From: Phoronis australis
Lineage: Eukaryota; Phoronida; Phoronidae
DNA: 64,000 bases
Assembly (NCBI GenBank): GCA_002633005.1
Contig: NMRA01000002.1
Location: 582,876 to 646,875, forward strand
Direction of reading: 5' to 3'
Shown: positions 40,501 through 52,500 of the stretch, piece after piece
Layout: each line of letters opens with the position of its first letter
How positions within the stretch are numbered: position 1 is the stretch's first letter
Notes under the pieces: model-generated
Told to the model about the DNA's origin: nothing
The model's database searches: none
What the model saw: only the letters and a program-made list of their open reading frames with translations
Translations under genes and position numbers: made by a program

Positions 40501-43500
40501 TACATGACCAAGTCTTTTTAGTAAAATTTAGCAAAAACAAATGGTGCATTGATTGCAAAATAATGATGTGAATAACACAATATAAATTTTATTTGGTTTA
40601 AATGTTCAAGATGCGATCACAAAAAAATGTTCAGTTTTCTAAAATAGTTTTTTGTTTTTGTTTTGTGCAACTTCAGAGTTTTTCTGAAAATCTCAAAAGT
40701 CTTATTTCTTGATAGCCCTTCTTGTAAAATTAGAAAAATTTAAGAAACAATTTGGAAAGCAGTGCATAACGCATGGTATCACAAGGTTTCATCTGAATCC
40801 CGTCATCCATTTCTGAGATCTGATGTTTCAAAGTTAGCCAAATTTGGACAATCTAGAGTCCTTCATTATCTTGAAAACAATTTTCAGCTGGCTGATTAGT
40901 TTTGTACACGTCAATTTTGATTGTTAAAATTATGTCCCTGACAATGTGCCATGTGTTTTCTTAACTTTGAAACTGAGCTGGTAAATTTGAAAAAAAAATC
41001 AACGTGAAGCCAACTTCCAACTGTTGCGCCATCTTTTGATGGAATGTCTGGTGCGGGTGTCCTTCATGTATTTTGTTAATGGTTGATACAAATATCCCAC
41101 AGTGTTGTGCAGAGGTGGTATACTGTGTGTATAAAGGGGCACATTTGGTTTTAGGGAAGAATACAGCATTTTTGGGATTGTTGTCGGGTAGGTTAGACTT
41201 CTTGAAGTTTTTTAGATTTGACCATGGATGAAAAACAGCAAAACCTGTCTTAATTTTATTCAATATGCCATGTAGGTTGTTGAGATTGGCTTCCAGTTAT
41301 TCAGAAGAATTGATTGAAATCAAAACCGATGCCCTTATCAGTTAAGTACTATGATTTATAAAACACCGGGCCACTTGTCACATTGACTTTTACCTCTATT
41401 AGCAATGTGTCAGATCACGACCGGTGAGATTCTGAGTTTGAATTTGTGTTGGGGCTGATCTCAAATACTCAACATTGTCGATGGTAGTTCCACATTTAAT
41501 TTAGTGTTTTGTTGCAGGCCACCTCAGCTCTGGCTGGACTGTTGGAGGAAGACGCAGCCTCCATTACAGACACCAAGTTGATAGACAATGCCTGGCGTGG
41601 GGCAGAGGGTCACCACTTCTTGCTGCTGGCTCAAAAACAGCTCTATGAAGGTAGGTGTATTTGAATAGGATACAAGTTGAATCTGCTCCTTGAAAGGCAG
41701 TGCTGATACGTGTGTGATTATGCGAATTTCTGAAAATTGAAATGGCGCACTGTCCTGAGGTTGTATGAACACTGAAATTTAGTATCTTAGCTTGCCCAAG
41801 GGACTGGAACTTTTGCAAAGTGTCTGTAACCCATCTAGTTGTTTGTAATAATCCATTATGGAACACAAGTATAGGACTGATATTAATAATATTTAAGAAT
41901 CTTGAATGTGATCTTTGGCACCCTACTTATGTTTATTCATTTTTTTAGTTAATAAATCTTGTGTCAGCCTGACCTGAACCTCTAGAGTTTCAATAGCTGT
42001 GGTTTATGTAAAAATATTTAGATAAACATTTTTTCTTCACAGATATTAATTAAAAAGCACTTCATTTGTGGCCATTTTTAGATTTTCTTGTTCAGTGTTA
42101 CACTCAAAGTTCTTAAATGCAACTTTTATGGGCCAGCTGCTAAAAGGACAAAATCTGGCAAGCAATGAACTTATCAGAGGTAATCTGTAAACATTTTGAT
42201 ACATGGATTCCTCCATCTTTATAAAAATATGAGCGTGTGCTCATTCCAAACAGATACATGGGATTTTACAAGTGTATGCAAATGGTAATGTATAATTTAA
42301 AACACAGTGAAAATTGGCATCACTTACGATAAAAACTCTGCCGCCATTTTGACGGCTTTAAACATGTTAGATATTTTCAAAATGTGACCAGCACTAGGCA
42401 ACAGGTGACATTGATTTGGCAGTTTCATTTTTAACACATACTTAATATTAATAGTTTCACGTTTTGGTATTTTTACATAAATAAGAATGGTGAGATCATG
42501 TTTCACTCTTTGTCAAAGATATTTGAGCGAAATTGGCATACCACATTGGAAGGTCATTATCCTTTAACAGTACGTAGGGCATTACAAGCACATCGTCTGC
42601 TGTGTGCTGTGACAGCTGACATGTGTCTCTCAAGATGTCAGATTCCATTATGAAAACCCCTGTTAGACAAACATGTTTTGCTGCAATTATTTGCTTCGTG
42701 TCATCGTTAACACTTAACGGTGTTAGACAGAAATTGGAAGAGTTAAGAATATGAACTGATGTTTGAAAAATTATCTGCCTGTAATGGCACGAACAGTTGG
42801 GCCATTAAATACTATAGGCTTCAGTTGTACTTAAAATTCTTCTGGGTGGTGTTAGTGAGAGAATGATCCTACCAAATTTGGTAGTTATGTGGGACCCTAA
42901 ATATACAAACAGCCAGTGCTGGTGAACAACTTTTTATACTCAATCTGTTCAGATAACGAAGAGAGGACTCATTCCTCATTAGCGCCACCTGGTCGATAAT
43001 TACTCTACCATTGTGTTGCCAAGCTACTGAATTGTTCCACAATTAGTCACCAATTTCTTGAAGATGAGTCCTGGAAAATCTGAACTAGAATATGAGTCTA
43101 AGATCCACCAGTAGTAATACCACCATTTCAGCGTGATTAAAGAGCACAGAAATGACCCTACTTTTTCAACAAAAGGTAACTTAACTATGTGCATAATTAT
43201 GCATTAACACACTGGCCCTAGTAACGCTGAAAATATAAAATTGGTAGGATTCAACAAAGATAGGCTCTTGATGCATTTTAAAATGTCACAGAGAAGATCT
43301 TCAACTTTGAAAATGGGGGAAGATGTTGGGCTTCTCGTGTCGATCTCAAGTTGCTGTTTAGGCCAGCAGTAATAACCTGGTATTCCCTCATCGTGGTGGC
43401 CATAGTACCAGCAAAGTTCAGCGCCATCTTAGGCGTCTTTTGTTGTGATAAGTGTACCAGGAAATCAGAAAAATACCCGTTATTATTGATTAAGATTTTG

Positions 43501-46500
43501 AAGAATGATGAGTCTTAGTGGTCATTAAGCTGTTATGATGTGGAAACCGTACTTTGTCTGATTACTGTTTGATTGCAGTGTACTGAATTTTGTTTTGCTG
43601 AAGCGTTACTAAGGTTACTTGACTGGTATGCCTTCTAGTCTTGCATAGTACAGCTCAGTGTTCATCCTCAGCACAATCAACGATAATGAAGTCATTATGA
43701 CTATCACGAGTCACTATTTTTGGAATTTCTCTTCATTAAGTTGTCGCTTGTGGCACTTGTGTGGCTACGGATGTTGCGGTTATTCAATCTGTTTTTTTTT
43801 AATGTTTGCCATTACTTTTTCACAATTTCTCAAAAGTCTTTATGCATCACGTTGACTCCTTGTTCACTTCAGGCTATGTCGACGCGGCCATGAATACTGC
43901 CATCCAGTTGCAGGACTACGATGATGTATTGGACCCTAAGGATATCTACTCATTGCTAGGTAATTTTACATATATCTTACCAATGCAATATTCATCATGA
44001 AACTGACAAATTGGTGATGTATAGACTCATTTAAAGTATCGAGAAAAACACCAAGTGCACAATCGCTATTATTAGAATAATTTGCCAGATAGGTAAACAC
44101 ATTATTCAGTTATGAGAACTGAAGGACATGTGTAACCTTTCCAGCATGGCAGGGCATTTAGTCAAATGCCTACAAAACAATAGTATTTAATCTCATAAAA
44201 TTTCATACTTTCTGAAATTGGAAACCTTGTAGTTTGTTGCTGATTTTATATCAACCTGTCGAGTCTTTATTTAAAAATCTGTTTGTGACCACACCCCTTG
44301 AAAAATTGAAACACTAAAAAACGAATTCCTACAGAGTTTTGGAGCACAGTACGTAATGGGTTGTATCTGAAAGTTTCATCGGAATTTTGTCAGTTATTTT
44401 TGAGATATGATGTTCCAAACTTAGCTAAAGTTTGAATTTTCTCTCCGTTGTGTTGTTGGTGCCAATGTGTTTTAATCACAAGGATTCAGATTCACCAGTT
44501 GATCTAAAATTCTGTGTGAATGCTTGTGGGATCTTCTAACTACTTCTTTCAGGAAGTTGTTAATGTACCATTTTTTATTGTACTTGCGTCAAAGATGCGT
44601 TTCTAACGAATCCCGCAATCTTTGCAGTCATTACGGAACCACCCTTTGTGGCAAAGACCAGCCTGCTGAAATAGCCTTGCCATGGTAGCGGTCGTTTTTT
44701 TCTGAATAATCAGGATTTCATGGATAAAATTACAGTTTAATTTATACAAGTCCACCAAATAATTAAATAAGTGCCCTGAATGTAATTTTCCGAAAGTGCT
44801 AAAATTACATAAGCAAGGTTGTAAACATTGACGTTGTTCTTATTCATTTTAGCTTTGTCCAGTTGTGCCAACAGGGCATTTGGTACATGCTCCAGAGCGT
44901 TCATCAAGCTCGAATCACTGGACTCGCTGTCTGATGACGAGCGCACTCAATATGAGGAGCTAGCCATGCAGATCTTCACAAAGTAGGTCACTTGTATATT
45001 GACCTTGATCTATTATTGTCCACCAGGTGGCGAAGAAAACGAATTCTGTCTGAGGTGAATTGACAAATGTTTTGTTTCAATTTGAGATGGGGTGGAACTC
45101 TACATCGCATATTTAATATAAAAATTTATTGATAAGTGTAAGTTTCTGGCAGTATTTATAATAGTTTGGAGACTCTTTAACAAGATTGATATTTTCAGAA
45201 CATGATGATAAATGGTAGGTTTTAGCGTCATGGTAGACTAGTTTTTGACACATTTGTTTTATATTAGTCACATCAAAATCTGACATTTTTCACAAATCAC
45301 AAATAAATTTTCATTATTTATACAGTGCAATAAAGTCTATGAGCATTGACTAATTTCATGCAGTGTGCAGGTACAGCTCTTCAAAGCTTGAAACTTTTGG
45401 GACACCTTATACTGTTATGCCTGCTCTGTGATCGTCAATTTGCAGACATGATGATATTGAAACTGAATTGTCCACTGCCCATTACACTGTGCATGGGATC
45501 AGATGTCTCTGTGGGAGTCCTCGTTTTCCTGGTGGCATGAAAATTAATGGCTTCCTACTGAGTGCTCAAGGGAAGGACCAGATAATTGCAGCAGTTAGCA
45601 CTTTGTGTTATGAGTCAGATCAAAGTGCACTGTCTTTTACTGTAAATTTTTTGTTGAGTGTTGATAGATCTCATTACAAGTCAGACAATACACCTTATTC
45701 ACGCAGTCGCCATATTACAAAGAGTCTACTTTTGGTTTTTAAAACAATGCGTTCTTCGCTTAATCACATTGCAGAATGTGATTTTCTCACATGCCTTGTT
45801 AAATTTTAGTGTATTGTTTTTATAAACCTAAATAAATCCATTTTTAAAATGATGACTGCGTGAATAAGGTCTATTGCCATTTTGAACTTTCAAAAGAAGT
45901 AAGTTATGCTGTATTTCAGTGTTGTCATTGTGTTGCTATTGTTTATTAATTTTAGGTTGTTACACTAGATGGCGCTGTTGTTACCCAGTAATAAATAGAG
46001 GTTATTGAATGGTTTCGGCATTATTAAACAAATTATGAGGAATGTCACTCACTTTTCTGTGTTATAAATCACAATTGCCACGTGGTTGAAATCTTCAGTT
46101 CCTTCTTGTTGATTACATCTGGCCATAATAGAATCAAAAAAATGGACAATCACACCACAAATGAAAAAGTCATATTAATTTGATGTTTTGTCTATTCATT
46201 AGACATCATCAGGATACAAACAGTCAGACATCCAGTGTTGACATATGAGTCAGGCTACATCTATAAAGTGAAATGAGTGTAACAACAGTAACGGGAAACA
46301 GTAAATAGGTCATCGCCACAGCTGTAGGGTCACTGAGCTCTGCGTGTTATTCAGAGAACCAGCAGCATGCTGGTCCTGAATGGCCAGTGACTCTTTAATG
46401 TAAAGTAATATTCCTTTACAGGTTCTTTGCAGATTATACTTACTGAATTAGCTTGGTGATTGTTACTGATGCAATGCCTACAGACGTTGCTTTTGTTTGA

Positions 46501-49500
46501 GGTGTGATGTTCTCTCAATCTGTCACAGAGGCGTCTCTGTGCGAGTCTGATATAGAATTCATTACAATCATCACATTCAACCTTATAAACAACATTGCTA
46601 TTGTTTAGCAAAGGGATGGGTAACTTCAGTTTACAGAGCATATTGGATAGTTTACAAAGAGGTTTGAAAACCACTATCAGCTCAACGGTTGGGTCTATGC
46701 AATGTACAAGACTAGATAATTGATGTTTCAACTTGAAATTACTGTACCAAGTGTAACCAAGAGAAAAGAAAACTTTCTTTTTCTCGGGTTACCGGCCTCA
46801 TTCATTTTTGAAAGGAAATGCCTTTTACAGCTATTCAAAAAATTCAGAGGGTAACCATTGGCACGCAATAACTGGAAAATCCTAACTGCGTCACTATCAA
46901 AAGTTAAATTGGTAGAAAAAATTCTCCAGGCACGATGTAACAAGCTGATTGTCTGATTGTTTGTATCCTGATGATGTCTAATGAATTGTCAAAACATCGA
47001 ATTAATTTGAACTTTTTCATTTTTGCAGCGATTGTCCATTTTTTTATTCTTGTTGATGCTTTTGGAACTATTTTCTTGACGTAACGGGTCATCAGGTCAG
47101 CAATTATAAAAACAATTATTTAGGAATTTGTCGTCTTCAAATTAACAGGAGGATAATAACAGGAAATTTTTGAAAGAAATAATGAGATTAGTATCACATT
47201 TTTATGCCAAAGTTTTCCTCATTGCCATTCTCAAAACTCTATTGTGACATTTTCAAAATAAACCTACTCACTATTTCTCATCTTTGCCTAAATTCACACA
47301 TTAAATGAACAGTTTTATATCAGTTTAAACCCTTGCTCGCCTCTGCTATGTGAAGTGAAATCCAATCTGCATGATTTTACGACACAGGTCAATACATTCA
47401 AAGTTGTTTGACAAGTTTTCATGTGTTGCTTCATTCTTCACTTGTAGACACAGTCCTAAAGATTCACGTGCACAGAAAGCGGAAGCAGCGAGTTACGAGG
47501 CAATGTTAGCTGATGGGTAAGTCAGAACAGTATTTGTCTGTATTCATGACAGTGTAGCCCATAAAGGTATCATTATAGAGTTGCGGAACCGTGCCCTTTG
47601 AAAAACTAAAATTTTGTCGATATGTTTTTACCTTTAAAAAGCTTGGTCACAGAGCCTTTTCTGAAAATCAGCAGCTTTTTGAGCGGTTTTAAAATGGAAG
47701 ACGAATTTCAAACCTCAAATAAAGAATCACCCTTTGGTGTAATTTTAACTAAAGCAATTTCTGACTGTCACAATGACTTCCCAAGTGAACATTTTATGGG
47801 CACTTTCCAAATCTTTTGCAACTTCTTGGTAAGAAAATCTTTCCAAAGTCCAGGAACTAGAAGATATTTGTGAGGAAGGTGATAATCTGATCAGGAGCAC
47901 ATTTTCGCCGTGTTCTTCGCAATTTTCTGTCTTCCGTCTTAGATCAGTTACTTAGAGATGAACACTTCTTTTCATGTAGGGTATACGACAAAAAATAATG
48001 GAACAAAATGACCCGGAATTCCTTGGCCGAATGCAGGGCTTTAAATTTACAATGGGTGTAACTAGGGGGAAATGGTCTTTTGTCTGGTTACCTTTAGCAT
48101 GTACTTTTCCTTAAATTAGCATGGCGGTAAATTATTTGAACACTGGTTTTCTTGTGTGTCTTGTTGTACTTCCCACAAATATCTGTAATTTGGTAAATAG
48201 ATGTGCAGTTCAATACTTACGCCAGTTTTGAAAAAAACCTAGTGACCCAGATAATAGGCCTCCTGGACTGTATCGCAGATGGTACTTTGACCAATACGGG
48301 TAAGGTGAAAGACATTTGAAAGTTTTGTTCTGGCTTCAAAGTTAAGTGTGTGATTGGTGAAACTGTATCTCAAGTCTGAAATTTGGTCTAGTTTCACTAA
48401 TAAGAATTTTTTTACACTAATTTGTCATTATTAATAAAATTTTCAGTTATTTTATAACATTTTATTTATTAACAAAATTGTAAAACACTGTTTTATTGTG
48501 TTATGATTTAATTTATTAAATTAAGGTAACTTGGTGAAGAAAAATATAAAGAACTTGTGGCCTTCAAGTGAGTTTGAAACATTTGACTGAACCCATTGTT
48601 ACTGGACATATTTGAAAGCACTTCATACTAAGTTGTTTACATTGTCAGGCAGATGATTTTTGTGAGAAAGGACATCAACGTTTTTGGTCATTCTGCAGCG
48701 TAATTGAACAATTTAGGAGATTTTAGAAGGATACCGTAAAATCTTATCAACCTCATCAAAAATGGCCATTTTTGATTTTTTGTTGTCTTCTAACATTGTC
48801 ATGAGTACCTACAATGTTTTGAAAATATTGTCCGCTGGTAGTTGTGGTGCACACCATGATCAAGAAAAAGTGTTCCGTTGGTGTTACCTATCTTGCAGTG
48901 AAAATTCAAGAAAATAAAAGTGCACTTGTCCGCCATTTTGTGTCCTAAATTGTGTCGCGAGATTTTTCAATAAAATTAACGATAACTTGCATATTTTTAC
49001 ATCAACTGGAACTTGATTTTACTATTTTTTCAACTAGAGATACATCCATAGTTAGTGTTTATTGTCGGAATATTCTGCTAAGAAATATCTCTCCCAGCCC
49101 GTAATCTCCATGTAAACCGCGACTAAGTGACCGAGTTGCAGATTCGAGCCTTTATTAAGAGAGTTCGATTTTCAGATTGGTTTTCTGAAAGGAGTCGCAG
49201 ATACATGACCCATGTCCAGTGACCATTATCATAGATCTCTGACATTGCCATCAATCAAGCCTTGGGACCATGACAGTCTTCATGTCAAGGAATTTGCAAA
49301 TCATTTGCTGTTATGTAGCTTCCTTTGACAAAATGAAAATGCTGCCGCCAAAACGTTTGACTGAAACCACATATATAGCCATTCATGTTTTCGCACACCT
49401 GTTTCATGGTTTTGCTTTCTCTGAAATGGATGGGGTAATTTTCAATTTTGTTTGTTAATCAGTCATCGTTGTCTTGAAAAGAAGTCTCATTCCAGAATTT

Positions 49501-52500
49501 TTAAAGTGAAGAGAATAGCGTCCTCTTCTGTTTTAAAAATTTTGAGGAGTAAAGTTATTAAGAACAAATAAACTCGAGTATTTCAAACACATCATGACAA
49601 ATTGCACCCACGAAAATGAAAAAAAAAAGATACTGGAGCGCTCTTGTAAAATTGTGATGTCAGTTTTTGATTTTCTAAAGATTGTACTTATTATGGCTCA
49701 AAGTACAATGGAAATGGTTACAGAAATGTAAGGAAATTCTCTTCGTTTGAAAGTAAAGGGAACTGTGCAAAACACAAAATCAATTTTAGACCTTTAAAAG
49801 TTCAAGTCATTCAACTAAAATGCTTGACTTTAACTTTTGTTGCTATGCTCATCACTGAGGCAAGCTCTCCAAAACAAATGCATTGAGTCTGAGGTATGCC
49901 ATGTGCAACCGTATTTGACTACTAAGTAATTTAACACGAGTTGCTGTCTCAAATGGAATGTACTATTGTTCTCCAAGAGTTTATTACATTACACGTGGAT
50001 TCTCGTTCCTATTAATTGTCCTGATTTGCTTCCTGTTTTTGTTACCATAGTGATAACGATGAGTTACCTAGGTAAGGTCCCTGCTGCACATTTCTCAGGA
50101 GGCACCTGCTGTGCTCTGTGGCTTGATGCTGTTTTGATAGTCTGTAATGTCCTAGGCACAAACATTGTTACTTTGTACAGCTGCTGTTTAACACTATTTA
50201 TTGGCCCTTATGGGGGAATAATAGATTTGGTCTAACTTTGCAGTATTCACTCTCTTCTAGAGACAGAGTATCTCAACACCACTTTTCAGAAACTATGCTG
50301 GGCTCTATTAAAGGCTTAAGTTAGAAATTTGGTCTTAGGATCACAGTACGGAATCAAGGTTTAGTCTCATGTAATTATTTTTAACACATCACAGCCCAGA
50401 AATAATGCGTATGATTTATCTCAGTATTTAGCCATAATGGAGATTTTGTAATTATCCTAAAGTGAGATTTACAATTGTTTTCATAAATTGTTGTGTAAAG
50501 ACCAAATTTTTAACGATATATTTTTCATAAAACAGACCCCTCCCTGGTTTAGCTAACTGGGAGGGTGTGTCCTGGCTTGTTGTGAGCTTACTGTGTTATT
50601 TGTTTGAGAAATTCATTCCTGTGATACGAAGCCTTTGCTACCGCAGACGTTTATCAAGGCCATACTTTTCTGGAACTGAAATGATAATAAAACTAATTTC
50701 GTTTGTGTTTTTAAATTAAGCCCACCAATTTGCAAAATTTCACCAAATTCTCCGAAAATGCTTACAATAAGCATAGATTGTGCATTTCTAGCAATCATTT
50801 CTGCCGATTGTTTTGTAAAGCCATGAAGTCATTTCACCCATTGTAAATTTTGTTGCTGGCCTCTGATTGGCTTGCTGTCTCCTTGCCAACAGCTTAGTTT
50901 GTGCAACATGGGCCCCCTGCTGATGTTGAAACACCTGTGATCTGATGTCAAATCTTTGTACTGGAAATCACTCAAAAATATTTTTGGCATTTTCTGTTCT
51001 ACATTTTCTTGTTCAGACTCAAACTTTTAGCCTTAAAGTTGAGGTCACCAAGTGTAAACTAGGATTAGAAAGATATACACCTAAACCATGCATTTATAGA
51101 TTCTTATCTTGAGGTAGTCCAGAAGTTGATTACAAAATGCCAAAAATAAGTCAAGATTTCTATTTCCAGTACAAAAATTCGACCCAGGACCTTGACGTGC
51201 ATGGTGTAGAGGCCACAACCTTGTGAAAATGCAAGATCAGGCTTCAAACTATAATACATATACATGCAAAGCACGAGGTCCCCTAGCTTCCTTCTGAGCG
51301 TCTTGTGTATATGGGAACTCCCCTGTGGTGATGGGCTCTGTAATGAGTTACTGGCTTCCTGTCTGCTTGTTTCCATGACAATTTGTCCTTATTGAAGCTG
51401 GTCTTCTGTGTAAGAAATTGCAACTGTTATGATTTGGATGCGTTAGGGGGTATAAAACTGGTCTCCAATTGTTTCATAGTCAGATAACATTGGTTTATGA
51501 GTTTGGAAAGAATGATTGTTGTGCAGTTTGTTTGGCCTTAAGACAATGTTGTATGCAGATAATGAACTCACACAGAGTGACAAAGCAATTCAATGAATCT
51601 GACCTCCACCATTAACAAATTGTCATTACTTCTCTAGCCTAGGGATCACTTCCGAGTAAGGAACAAATTGACAACAGTTTTATAACGCTAAGAGAATAGT
51701 CTTAGCAGAGGCGGATTTACATTAGTCTTATGATGAGGAAGAAACCTGCATCACTCTTGAAGATAAAAAGTTCGCTTTGAACTTGCTGTGCAGTGGTTCA
51801 CAAAATTAACAATCAATTGTTCAACTGGTTGCAGTGGGTTAAGATAAACCTTTTTAGTACAAGATTTAACAATGCTTTGTAGGAAGAGAGAAGGCATGCT
51901 TCTCTTCAGGGGATTTTGTATATCAGGAGTTCACGCTGCTGAACCACACCTACACAGCAATTTTTGTCTTCCCTTTTCTTGTAATGCAATAGCAGTTAAG
52001 GTGAATTAGTTTGCAAGTGATTTATATCCCACACTTTATTTGTGAACAATATACTAATTTCATTTTTGTGCTCATCGTAATGGATGACTGGCCATTTTCG
52101 TTCCTTTTTGAGTTCATGCTCTGTTGTATTGCTTAACCTACTAGTCTTATGCTTTCTTCCTGCATTAAAATTACTTGCTGAGATTAGGCCAAAAACATAA
52201 TTGGTTCTGGTCTCTGTTTTTTTTTTTGAAAATCCAGAGGATGCTGTGATGTTTTTAGCTGCTTACTTTTGAAAAAAAATTCACCTAAGACCAGCAATTA
52301 TGATGTGGAATTTATTTTTTTACTCATCGCTTGCTTGTCAAATCATGGTGTTTCAAACCTTGTGTACCTTTATTTGTTTGCCTTTATGGAGTTTTTCAGA
52401 AAAAAAAAACAAACCCTGACTGAAATTAATACGGGCGAACTTTTTAAGTCGATGAGCCCAGGTCTCAAAATGAATCAAACTTTTTTGTCTGTTTGTTGTT

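Noticed and set aside
45468-45809. 113-codon plus-strand frame in WDR35 intron 30
   Set aside because: Runs through a MITE end and resembles no protein; treated as chance.
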